The position numbers and the translations under genes were made by a program. A model generated the notes under the pieces. That model searched no databases. It saw nothing but the letters and a program-made list of their open reading frames with translations, and was not told the DNA's origin. This document shows positions 25,286-33,614 of a stretch of DNA of 61,417 nucleotides, piece after piece; positions within the stretch are counted from its first letter, which is position 1, and every line of letters starts with the position of its first letter. Source of the DNA: Acholeplasmataceae bacterium (GTDB taxonomy: Bacteria > Bacillota_I > Bacilli_A > Acholeplasmatales > Acholeplasmataceae); assembly GCA_018400755.1 (NCBI GenBank), contig JAGYLU010000005.1:1-61417 (forward strand). Reading direction: 5' to 3'.

Positions 25286-26596
25286 ATGAACAAACCCAAA
25301 GTCATCACGGCCGATGAGGCCATCAAACTCGTCAAAGACGGCGATACGATTGTCTCCGGTATGGCTGCTTCCGAGCCCAAGGAATTTCTCAAACGGCTTC
25401 ACACCATTCACGAAGGAATAGAACAGGTCAATGTGACGAATTGTCTGCCGATGGAAAATGCCGATTTTTTCACCGACCCCGCTTACAGTGACACCTTCCA
25501 GGTCGATTGCTGGTTTTTTGGGCCATCAGTCAGAAAGGCTTTTCCAAACGGCAACATCTCATATATTCCCAACCATTTGCATCTTGCTGGCAGACGTCGT
25601 TTCGCGCATACGCCAACCGATCTTTTTGTTGGTACGGCCACCCCACCGGACAAACACGGATACATGTCCCTCTCACTTTCAAATGTGTATGAGAAGGAAG
25701 CGATCCGCCATGCCAAAACCGTCATCCTTGAAATCAATCCGAATTTCCCTAGGACATTCGGCGATCTAGAGATTCATGAGTCAAACGTTGACTATATCAT
25801 CCAAACCGATTATATGCCCCCGGTACTTCCCGAGATCGAGCCTAATGAGAAAGACGTCAAGATCGGTAACTTCATCGCTGCGAAAATCAAAGACGGTTCA
25901 ACCCTTCAACTCGGCATCGGTGGGATTCCAAACGCTGTCGCCCATGCGCTATTAGAGAAGAAGGATCTTGGTATCCATACCGAGATGTTTACGACCGGTC
26001 TCATGAGACTCGTCAAGTCGGGCGCAGCCAATGGCAAGAAGAAGACCATCCATCAAGGCAAGCATGTCTGTTGTTTTGCCCTAGGCACGCAGGAGCTTTA
26101 TGATTTCATTGATGACAACCCTTCTGTACAAATCCTGAATGGCTATTACGTCAATGACCCTCATGTCATCGGATTGAATGACAACCAGGTATCGATCAAT
26201 ACAACGATCGAAGTTGACCTCACCGGCCAGTGTGCAAGTGAATCGATTGGAACCCGTCATTTCAGTGGGACCGGTGGGCAAGCCGATACTGCCGTTGGTG
26301 CCCAAAACAGCAAAGACGGCATGAGCTTTATCACCCTATACTCAACCGCGATGGTCAAGAACCCCGTGACCGGCGAACGTGAGGAGATCTCAAAGATCGT
26401 ACCAACGCTCAAAGAAGGGGCAGCGGTGACCCTCTCTAGGAGTGACGTCGACCACGTCGTCACCGAATATGGTTGTGTCAGACTCTCAGGTACATCGGTT
26501 GCTGAGCGGACTGAACTATTGATCAGTATCGCGCATCCGAAGTTCCGTGAACAACTAAGAAAAGATGCCGAAAGACTTGGCTACATCAAACGCTGA
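25286..26596 (+). CDS. Acetyl-CoA hydrolase/transferase family CoA-transferase
   Basis: 436 aa, class I CoA-transferase of the 4-hydroxybutyrate/butyryl-CoA:acetate type. Landmarks are DLFVGTATPPDKHGYMSLSL, QLGIGGIPNAVAHAL, the region GQCASESIGTRHFSGTGGQ (its Glu is the likely covalent CoA carrier), and VVTEYGCVRLSGTSVAERTE near the end. It would move CoA between acetyl-CoA and an imported or produced carboxylate. AAAGAAAGAGG precedes the ATG. It is 80 nt after livK in the same direction. Confidence 0.9.
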   Translation: MNKPKVITADEAIKLVKDGDTIVSGMAASEPKEFLKRLHTIHEGIEQVNVTNCLPMENADFFTDPAYSDTFQVDCWFFGPSVRKAFPNGNISYIPNHLHLAGRRRFAHTPTDLFVGTATPPDKHGYMSLSLSNVYEKEAIRHAKTVILEINPNFPRTFGDLEIHESNVDYIIQTDYMPPVLPEIEPNEKDVKIGNFIAAKIKDGSTLQLGIGGIPNAVAHALLEKKDLGIHTEMFTTGLMRLVKSGAANGKKKTIHQGKHVCCFALGTQELYDFIDDNPSVQILNGYYVNDPHVIGLNDNQVSINTTIEVDLTGQCASESIGTRHFSGTGGQADTAVGAQNSKDGMSFITLYSTAMVKNPVTGEREEISKIVPTLKEGAAVTLSRSDVDHVVTEYGCVRLSGTSVAERTELLISIAHPKFREQLRKDAERLGYIKR

Positions 26597-26597
26597 C

Positions 26598-27419
26598 ATG
26601 GCCACATTCACATACGATGGAAGAACTGTTTTCTATGAGACCGATGGTGAGGGAGAACCGATTCTGATCCTAAACGGTATCATGATGTCAACCAAGAGTT
26701 GGCAGCCTTTTGTAGAGAGTCTTTCAAAAAACAATCGCTTGATCCGGCTGGACTTCTTTGACCAAGGTCAAACAGACAAAAGGGTCGGCGAGTCCTATAC
26801 ACAAGAGATTCAATCTGATCTGATTCTTGCTTTGCTTGATCACATGAACCTTGAATCAGTCAACCTTGTAGGCATTTCCTATGGAGGCGAAGTGGCCTTG
26901 TTGTTTGCCTCAAACCATCCCGAAAGGGTCAGGCGTCTGGTGGTCTTCAATGCCACAGCCTACACCTCACCAACATTAAAAGAGATTGGTCGTCAATGGA
27001 ACGCCATCGGACGAACCCGTGATGGCGAAACGTACTACAAGGCAACCATTCCGGTCATCTACTCACCAAGCTATTATGAGGACCATCTTGAGTGGATGAA
27101 GAAGCGTGAAGCACTCCTTGTCCCGCTCTTTTCAACCCCTGTATTCCTAGATGCCATGGAACGTCTCACAAACAGTGCCGAGTCTTTTGATGTCAGAGAT
27201 CGTCTTGATCGGATCACCGCTCCGACATTGATCGTCGCAGCCGATGAGGACTATTTGACACCGGTCTTGAATCAACGAGATCTGCATCGACGAATCAAAG
27301 GCTCAGACTTGGTCATCCTGCCAGGGAGCGGACACGCATCGATGTATGAGAAACCGATGCTCTTCATGACCCTGGTCTTGGGATACATCAATCAGAACGC
27401 ATCACATTATCAAATATGA
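26598..27419 (+). CDS. Alpha/beta hydrolase (first of a tandem pair)
   Basis: 273 aa from the ATG at 26598, which lies 1 nt after the preceding stop; an earlier ATG (26565) would overlap the CoA-transferase. The nucleophile elbow is VGISYGGEV, the acid is in VAADEDYLTP and the His is in LPGSGHASM, so the Ser-Asp-His triad is complete. The chain resembles enol-lactonase/esterase-type hydrolases. It may release a free acid from an ester or thioester for the CoA-transferase; this is inference. Confidence 0.85.
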   Translation: MATFTYDGRTVFYETDGEGEPILILNGIMMSTKSWQPFVESLSKNNRLIRLDFFDQGQTDKRVGESYTQEIQSDLILALLDHMNLESVNLVGISYGGEVALLFASNHPERVRRLVVFNATAYTSPTLKEIGRQWNAIGRTRDGETYYKATIPVIYSPSYYEDHLEWMKKREALLVPLFSTPVFLDAMERLTNSAESFDVRDRLDRITAPTLIVAADEDYLTPVLNQRDLHRRIKGSDLVILPGSGHASMYEKPMLFMTLVLGYINQNASHYQI

Positions 27420-27436
27420 CCATAGGAGGATCCCTT

Positions 27437-28324
27437 ATGAAAAAAGAAGCAATCACCCTGCCAAACAAAGAAACACTCAAGTATCTTGAACAAGGTGAAG
27501 GCGAGAAAACGCTCATCCTGATTCATGGCAACTTCTCGTCCTCACTTCATTACTCAACGCTTTTGGAAGCACTCCCGAAAACCATCAAGACGTATGCGCT
27601 CGACCTGCGTGGTTATGGCGATTCAACCTACCATAACCGAATCACGTCGCTTCTCGATTTCGCAAACGATGTCAAGATGTTCATGGACTCAAAGGATATT
27701 AAAACGGCGGCCATTCTTGGATGGTCACTGGGCGGTGGTGTCGCGATGGAACTTGCAGCGCATGACCCAGAGCGTACTGAAGAACTCATTCTTGTGAACT
27801 CGACAACCCACAAGGGTTATCCGGTGTTCAAGAAAGATGCCACTGGCAAACCAGTGATAGGCGAGGTCTACCAAAGCGTGGATGAGTTGGCAGCGGATCC
27901 CATCCAGGTCATTCCGTTGCTGAATGCGCAGAAGAACAAAGACTTCAACATGATGAGTTTCATCTTCGACCAAACCATCTACACCGTCAACAAGCCCAGA
28001 CCGCAAGACAACACCCTGTGGATCAATGAGTCATTGAAGCAAGTGAATCTTGTAGATGCCGATTGGGCACTCACCACCCAGAACATGTCAGATGAAGTTG
28101 GCTTCTATGGTCAAGGTGATGGGATGATCAAGAACATCAGCGCAAGAACCTTGCATACGTGGGGTGACCGTGACATCACTGTTCCTGAGTACATGATCAA
28201 TGACAATGTCAAAGCGATCAAGAACTCAACCCTGAAGGTTTACAAGGACTGTGGACACTCACCATTTGTTGACAACATGTCAGAGATCGTCAAAGACATA
28301 CTTGAATTCATTCATGCAGCATAA
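27437..28324 (+). CDS. Alpha/beta hydrolase (second of a tandem pair)
   Basis: 295 aa. The start at 27437 has AGGAGG 9 nt upstream. LIHGNFSSSLHYS (oxyanion region), LGWSLGGGVAMEL (nucleophile), HTWGDRDITVP (acid) and KDCGHSPFVDN (His) give a full triad. It differs clearly from the preceding hydrolase, so this is not a recent duplication. It is last in the block and is followed by a terminator. Confidence 0.87.
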   Translation: MKKEAITLPNKETLKYLEQGEGEKTLILIHGNFSSSLHYSTLLEALPKTIKTYALDLRGYGDSTYHNRITSLLDFANDVKMFMDSKDIKTAAILGWSLGGGVAMELAAHDPERTEELILVNSTTHKGYPVFKKDATGKPVIGEVYQSVDELAADPIQVIPLLNAQKNKDFNMMSFIFDQTIYTVNKPRPQDNTLWINESLKQVNLVDADWALTTQNMSDEVGFYGQGDGMIKNISARTLHTWGDRDITVPEYMINDNVKAIKNSTLKVYKDCGHSPFVDNMSEIVKDILEFIHAA

Positions 28325-28343
28325 GGGGCCTTGCCCCTTTTTT
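28323..28343 (+). terminator. Terminator of the thiolase-Liv block
   Basis: AAGGGGC-CTT-GCCCCTT stem with following T residues, at the stop codon of the last gene. Confidence 0.85.
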
Positions 28344-29927
28344 GTTAGGTGTCTTTTTATATTTTATCTATTGTGAAGAAAAAATTGCATGTTTACTATT
28401 TATAAACATATACTGTTTTTTATCTTTTTTGTATTATTTATGTTTATATACTGAGGTTCTTAAAAACCCTGATGAGCAGTAGGCGCAATGTGGAAGCAAG
28501 AGAAAAAGAATCATGCGAGACCCCTGCCAAAAGAAGAAGAAGCGAAACCACTTAAGAATAAAAATACGCTAGAAATCTTTACTGCCGTATTGATCCATAT
28601 GACCATTTATGCGATTCGTAAGCAAGCAATCAGCACAGAGCGCAAAGACTCATGAGTGAATGAAATCAATAACGAGTCATGATCGGTGCCTCAAAACTGA
28701 CGAGCATCGCGCACTCAGTCCACCCGATCGCACAAAAGATGAGCGTGCACCATAAAAGGACCAGAGCCAAGACGTCGATATGCTTTGAAGTTCAATGGGT
28801 TATCAAAAGTGACGTATGTTTAGTCATCAACTTACGTTTATAAATGCTTTTGAGGAACACCGTGTTTCAGCCAGTTCAATCAATTGGGAGAGGTTAACGC
28901 CATCAAAAGATACCCAAGAGACAAAAGGAAGACGAAATCCCATATTGATCAACGACAAGTCATATCGGAACGCATCCTCCTAATCGCATAACTTTTCCGG
29001 ACCTTATCTAGACATCATTTGATTCCAGATGCTAAAAAACACTAGACGTTGTGACAGGAACGAGACACACTCAAACACTTGAATCGATTGTTTATGACAA
29101 AACAGCATCCAACATACATGTTTCCACTCTACTTCAAAACAGATCCATTGTTCAACCGATCGTGACAATGCGGGTTAACGATACTATGATTGACTGAAAA
29201 ACGATGACGCGTTCTAAGCCATCGAAAAAAGCGCATACAAGACGAAGGCCCATCTCAATCGCTCTAAAAACGCTCTTTTATAGAGACCGCACAATTGGTG
29301 ATTCGTCATCGACAAAACAATCATTGACAAGAATCGCTTACAGGAAAACAAGAGGACGGCTTTGATGCTCATCCAATCAATTCAGTCCTATCAATCAACG
29401 AGCAAAGAGAAGAGGCATCGGTCCACAACGAGACAACTGAATGGATTTAGATCGTCAGCAAGGTCTAAAAGCTCTATGACAACAACTATACTCATAACGC
29501 GCTCTGGGCGATTGAGAACAAGAGATGTATAATGATATGGGAAACAGTTCTTCAGTTGCTCAAAATGAGCGGACAATATTTATTAACATATTCATATCAG
29601 CTTTATGCATATGTTTAGATATAATTATATTATATTTTCATGATTTTAACGATACAATGAACCTACCCGTAACTGCGTTTAATCGAGCCAACCCTTTCTT
29701 TTTTAATCACCGTGTGTGCGTATAATATATATTATGTTAACATATGCTTGACGCCTTTGTTGTGCGGTCGATAGTTTTTGTGTGGAAATGTTGATATTGT
29801 TATTTTTGGCTAAAAAACGCTCTCGGTGGGGTTACAGGTGTCTATCTATCGAATCTTGGTGATTTTTACATCTCATCAGTTCAATCATCCTACGTGCGTC
29901 ATATGATACAATATAGAGGGTGATCTT
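28344..29927. other. Gene-free AT-rich region with transposase remnants
   Basis: About 1.6 kb with no intact gene. Both flanks (28344-28450 and 29570-29760) are much richer in A/T than the neighbouring genes. The interior has many stops in every frame. Fragments on the plus strand recall IS3-type transposase and are listed separately. A TACAAT-like box (29907-29912) precedes the asparaginase gene. Apart from these I see no RNA or repeat structure. Confidence 0.6.
28480..29250 (+). mobile_element. Decayed IS3-family-like transposase relic
   Basis: Near 28489-28656 a 55-residue fragment containing RPLPKEEEAKPLKNKNTLEI resembles the leucine-zipper end of IS3 OrfA. Near 29158-29205, allowing two stops, the frame reads RDNAG-RYYD-LKND, like the DNA-x-IE-x-LKnE block (third catalytic acid) of IS3-family OrfB. 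No ends or target duplications were found. Many stops show that it is long dead. Family assignment is tentative. Confidence 0.35.
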
Positions 29928-30911
29928 ATGAGAAAAAAATCTATCATGTTGATTTTTACCGGGGGCACAATCTCCATGGAGAAACATGCTCAGACAAAAA
30001 AGACGGTCGTGACCGATAACCACAATCTGTTGATCGATAACATCCGTTTGGAGCTCAAGCACATCGACATCCTTGTTCATAACTTTTCAACCAAACCATC
30101 GCCTTCAGTGCTTCCCGACGATATGTTCAACCTTGCGCGCCTGACCGAATCTTATCTCCGGGATGATTCCATTCACGGTGTCGTGATCACACATGGTACT
30201 GACACAATGGAGGAGACGGCCTATTTTCTAGACCTCTATCTCAACATGAAGAAACCAGTGGTTTTCACTGGTTCGATGCGCAACTTCTCAGAGCTTGGAT
30301 ATGATGGACTAAGCAACTTGGTCTCTTCGATTCTTGTGGCAGCGTCTGACTTATCAAAGAATCGCGGCGTCCTTGTTGTCATGAATGACGAGATCAATTC
30401 CGCTGTTGAAGTCACGAAATCACATACCCTTGCCTTGGACACATTCAAGTCATTGGAGTTTGGCCCAATCGGAATCATCGATCAAGAGCGGGTCCTATAC
30501 TACCGCCGGACGCCTCCTAGGCCACACTACGTTCAACCTTCTTCACTTGAGACATCGGTTGAAGTCGTCAAGTGTTATGCCGGATCAAATTCACTATTGC
30601 TAAACTTACTGATTGACCATGGTGTCAAAGGTCTCATCATCGAGGGTCTCGGTCGCGGCAATGTTCCACCCCAAATGGTCGATGGCATCACCCGCGCAAT
30701 CGACATGAACATCCCCGTTGTTTTGACATCTCGTTGTCCTGAAGGACGTGTCCTTGATACTTATGACTATGTTGGCGGTGGTGACCACCTTAAACGACTT
30801 GGTGTTGTTTTCGTCAGAAATCTGAGCAGCCAGAAGGCTCGTCTCAAACTGATGTTCGCTCTTTCGGTTTCCTCCACACCAAAAGAAATCGAATCATACT
30901 TTGCGAAATGA
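29928..30911 (+). CDS. ansA: Asparaginase (type I/AnsA-like)
   Basis: 327 aa, no signal peptide, so cytosolic. The two asparaginase signatures are present: IFTGGTISM (first catalytic Thr) and ITHGTDTMEETAYF (second Thr-Asp pair). GSMRNFSELGYDGLSNL follows the substrate loop pattern. It hydrolyses L-asparagine to aspartate and ammonia. AGGGTGATCTT precedes the ATG. It is the first gene after the gene-free region and is followed by a Pr6Pr gene 3 nt downstream. Confidence 0.92.
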   Translation: MRKKSIMLIFTGGTISMEKHAQTKKTVVTDNHNLLIDNIRLELKHIDILVHNFSTKPSPSVLPDDMFNLARLTESYLRDDSIHGVVITHGTDTMEETAYFLDLYLNMKKPVVFTGSMRNFSELGYDGLSNLVSSILVAASDLSKNRGVLVVMNDEINSAVEVTKSHTLALDTFKSLEFGPIGIIDQERVLYYRRTPPRPHYVQPSSLETSVEVVKCYAGSNSLLLNLLIDHGVKGLIIEGLGRGNVPPQMVDGITRAIDMNIPVVLTSRCPEGRVLDTYDYVGGGDHLKRLGVVFVRNLSSQKARLKLMFALSVSSTPKEIESYFAK

Positions 30912-30914
30912 GTG

Positions 30915-31592
30915 ATGCTTGTGACAATAATTTCACGCTATAGATCTCATCGATGGTTACCCTTGTTGCTCACAACGTTCGTCTTTCTCACATCACTTTG
31001 GGGCATCATCCTTCTTGTCATCAGAGCTTACGAAGGACCAGATCCCTTTGACGGATTACTCTCGACCTCCTTCTACTACACTACCCAAAGCAATGTTTTG
31101 GTCTTCCTGACCATGGTCTTCTTCGTCACTGAGTTACGCTTCAAACCCTTCTTCCGCTTCGTGGCATTCATCGCGTTGTTCGACATCGTGGTCACTGGTG
31201 TCATCTTCCATGTGATGCTTGTTCCCTATATGAATGAGATGGGTTTGATGCAGCATGTCCTTCATACATTCACGCCGACCCTTTATGTCTTGTTCTATCT
31301 TCTCAATGTCGAATCCGTCTTGTCAATCAAAGAATCTTTTGTCACTCTGCTTCACCCTTTGATCTACATGGGCTTCGTCTTCTTGGTGGTCGTCCCGCTT
31401 TTCTCTGACCTGATGATCAAGACCAATGAAGGTGCGACCGGTGCCCAATACCTCTATCCCTTTATGAATCCTGCGAACTTTGAAAATGGTGTTCTAGGGA
31501 TGATGCTCTTCACCCTCGGTCTTCTAGCCCCTTTGTTTGTTGTTCTATCGATGCTTCTTCAACAGCTCAAAATGAAAACCAATCCTGCATAA
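30915..31592 (+). CDS. Pr6Pr family membrane protein
   Basis: 225 aa with six hydrophobic helices. The family pattern is visible: SFYYTTQSNVLVFLTMVFF after helix 1, HTFTPTLYVLFYLLNVES in the middle and QYLYPFMNPANFENG near the last helix. Pr6Pr proteins have no established biochemical function. The ATG at 30915 follows the asparaginase stop by 3 nt with only weak ribosome-site sequence, so coupled translation is likely. Confidence 0.78.
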   Translation: MLVTIISRYRSHRWLPLLLTTFVFLTSLWGIILLVIRAYEGPDPFDGLLSTSFYYTTQSNVLVFLTMVFFVTELRFKPFFRFVAFIALFDIVVTGVIFHVMLVPYMNEMGLMQHVLHTFTPTLYVLFYLLNVESVLSIKESFVTLLHPLIYMGFVFLVVVPLFSDLMIKTNEGATGAQYLYPFMNPANFENGVLGMMLFTLGLLAPLFVVLSMLLQQLKMKTNPA

Positions 31593-31596
31593 AAAA

Positions 31597-31618
31597 AACG
31601 CGGCCGTGTGGTCGCGTT
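31597..31618. terminator. Terminator between Pr6Pr gene and the thioredoxin-like gene
   Basis: AACGCGGCC-GTGT-GGTCGCGTT stem (one G-T pair) in the 30-bp gap between two converging genes, with A-rich and T-rich flanks. Confidence 0.7.
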
Positions 31619-31622
31619 ATTC

Positions 31623-32012
31623 TTAGATGCTGCCCAAATAGTCTAGGACGCTGGTGGCGCCTGAGTGCATTTCAACGTACGCGTGATCCTCAAAGACAAG
31701 AAGTGCTGGGACAGATGGAATGTTGGTCGGAGGACTTCCCTGGCTTCTAATATCACCTGTCGCCATGAGATAGATCGGAATTGCCGGATTGGAATCAGCG
31801 TAGTCAAAGATGTCTTCTTTGATAGAAATGCACGCCGAGCAATAAAACGAATAGTAGTAAATGAGAATCGTTCCGTCTTCGAGATCATCAATCTTAGACC
31901 AGCGTTCAAGATGGGTGTAATCATCATACTCGCGTGTCTCAGTCGTCTCAGGTTCAGGCTCACACGCTACCAAGATAAATAGGACCATCAGGATCATCAT
32001 CAACCGTTTCAT
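31623..32012 (-). CDS. Thioredoxin-like lipoprotein
   Basis: 129 aa from the ATG at 32012 (AAGGAG upstream). MKRLMMILMVLFILVAC is a lipoprotein signal with Cys17 as the lipid anchor. After an acidic linker comes a thioredoxin-like domain with YSFYCSAC (redox Cys58 and Cys61) and the cis-proline loop NIPSVPALLVFE. It would act on the outer face of the membrane, reducing or oxidising disulfides. It is divergent from a CcdA-like membrane protein that could supply its electrons. Confidence 0.85.
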   Translation of the reverse strand: MKRLMMILMVLFILVACEPEPETTETREYDDYTHLERWSKIDDLEDGTILIYYYSFYCSACISIKEDIFDYADSNPAIPIYLMATGDIRSQGSPPTNIPSVPALLVFEDHAYVEMHSGATSVLDYLGSI

Positions 32013-32043
32013 AGCAATCTCCTTGTTTGTGATTGTCATATTC

Positions 32044-32072
32044 ATTATACGTGATTTTAGCAAATCTGACAA
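32044..32072 (-). promoter_or_regulatory. Promoter of the thioredoxin-like lipoprotein
   Basis: On the minus strand TTGTCA (32067-32072), 17-bp spacer, TATAAT (32044-32049). Confidence 0.75.
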
Positions 32073-32105
32073 AGACTTTGACCAATGGCCTCCTTCTTGT
32101 CACGT

Positions 32106-32134
32106 TTGACATTACCCCCTTTTCACTCTATAAT
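32106..32134 (+). promoter_or_regulatory. Consensus promoter of the CcdA-like gene
   Basis: TTGACA (32106-32111), 17-bp spacer, TATAAT (32129-32134): a perfect sigma-A consensus, so strong constitutive expression is expected. It is back-to-back with the promoter of the divergent redox lipoprotein. Confidence 0.85.
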
Positions 32135-32168
32135 AAGGACATACACCACGCGATGCAGGAGGCGACCA

Positions 32169-33317
32169 ATGAGGCATGAACGTTTAAGGATTATCGGGAT
32201 GATCAGTCTCTTATCAGTCATCCTCTTTTTCATGTCTTCAGCCATAAGCCTCAGGGCACTGACCATCGATGCGGATGCGGTCTATTTCTCATCCAGGTTT
32301 TGTGAGTCCTGTCAGAATCTAGAAGCGGACGGAACCATCAAAGCTCTTGAGGATCAAGGGTTTGAGATCCTCAAATATGTCCTTGAGGATGACACCAATC
32401 ACCTTGAGATGCTCCGAAATTTCCAGCATACTTACGGCATTCCATTAGGAAGTGATCAAGTCCCGATTCTCTTCATCGGAGAGACGTACTTGACCGGACG
32501 GACAGCAATCAACGAGGCCTTTCAGTCTGGCAGACTTGTCTCAATCATGGAGACAACATCGCTTCTAGAAATTGATACGGCACCAGCAAGTGATTTCTCT
32601 TTGATCACGTTCATCCTTCTAGGTGTCGTCGATGGTGTGAATCCTTGTGCGATCGCAATGCTTCTGCTTTTTATCTCACTCCTATCATTCACCTCTGACA
32701 AACGGGTTTTGATTCTGGTCAGCCTGACCTTTATCTCCGCTATCTTCATCAGTTATTTCCTCTTTGGAACCTTGCTGTACCAGACGCTCTCAAGCTTCGG
32801 AGCAGGGTCACTTCTGGTCACCATTGTCCCCTATGTGGTGATGGGATTGGCGTTCATTTTATTCATACTCAATTTAAGCGATTTTATCTTCGCCAGCAGA
32901 AAGCGCTATGACAAAGTCAAGAACCAATTGCCATCGCGAATTCAACGGTTCAACAAACGCCTGATGACTCAGTTCACCAAAACATTGGAGAGTGGCTCAC
33001 CGATGATCTACGTGGTCACGTTCATGATTGGAATCATCATTTCAGTGACCGAATTCCTTTGCACCGGACAGGCTTATCTCACTGCCATCCTCCACCTGAT
33101 TCACTTCACAGATTTTCTTGGACGTGGCATTCTCTTACTCATACTTTATAATCTGATCTTCGTCATGCCTCTGATCCTGATTGCCGTCATCGCTGTCATG
33201 ACCCGTACCATCAAAACGCTGTCGGCATTCATGAGAGAGCATCTCCATCTGGTCAAGCTCTTTACCGCATTGGTCTTCCTGATGATTTTCATCTATTATG
33301 TCATTGAACTTTTCTGA
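32169..33317 (+). CDS. Thioredoxin-like/CcdA-like transmembrane disulfide carrier
   Basis: 382 aa. An N-terminal membrane anchor is followed by a glutaredoxin/thioredoxin-like domain (residues 35-130) with FCESC (Cys45, Cys48) and a GSDQVPILFIG cis-Pro loop. Then come about six hydrophobic helices of the CcdA/DsbD type, with the paired cysteines in DGVNPCAIAM and FLCTGQAYL. Such proteins carry reducing power across the membrane. CAGGAGG lies 7 nt before the ATG. With the divergent thioredoxin-like lipoprotein it probably forms one extracytoplasmic redox relay. Confidence 0.85.
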   Translation: MRHERLRIIGMISLLSVILFFMSSAISLRALTIDADAVYFSSRFCESCQNLEADGTIKALEDQGFEILKYVLEDDTNHLEMLRNFQHTYGIPLGSDQVPILFIGETYLTGRTAINEAFQSGRLVSIMETTSLLEIDTAPASDFSLITFILLGVVDGVNPCAIAMLLLFISLLSFTSDKRVLILVSLTFISAIFISYFLFGTLLYQTLSSFGAGSLLVTIVPYVVMGLAFILFILNLSDFIFASRKRYDKVKNQLPSRIQRFNKRLMTQFTKTLESGSPMIYVVTFMIGIIISVTEFLCTGQAYLTAILHLIHFTDFLGRGILLLILYNLIFVMPLILIAVIAVMTRTIKTLSAFMREHLHLVKLFTALVFLMIFIYYVIELF

Positions 33318-33325
33318 GGTGCGCC

Positions 33326-33598
33326 ATGAAAAAAACATTGATTTTAAAAACCAAAGAGAACGTGGTCGTCTTCAAAGGTCGACCGATCACTTTACCGATC
33401 AAAGAGACGGCCATCAAGTCTGTTTGCATCGAACTCTTTGATGATGCCGATCCATGCATCATCCATGAATCCTATGCAGTCAGACCATCATTGACCGTTT
33501 TTAGATCCTTTGACGGACCTATCCAAGGACGTCTCTCTTACCCCATGTCAAGGATCTTGAGACTTGGCGATCTTTGGACCCGAAAGACTTATACCTGA
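33326..33598 (+). CDS. Small hypothetical protein
   Basis: 90 aa, mixed alpha/beta, no signal peptide or membrane segment. GAGGTGCGCC precedes the ATG, and it starts 9 nt after the CcdA-like gene, so it is probably co-transcribed. Two cysteines (Cys34 in KSVCIELF and Cys45 in DPCIIH) are far apart and form no known motif. No family recognised; the downstream neighbour is a dead cysteine desulfurase. Confidence 0.65.
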   Translation: MKKTLILKTKENVVVFKGRPITLPIKETAIKSVCIELFDDADPCIIHESYAVRPSLTVFRSFDGPIQGRLSYPMSRILRLGDLWTRKTYT

Positions 33599-33614
33599 CG
33601 ATTGAGGGAAAATC

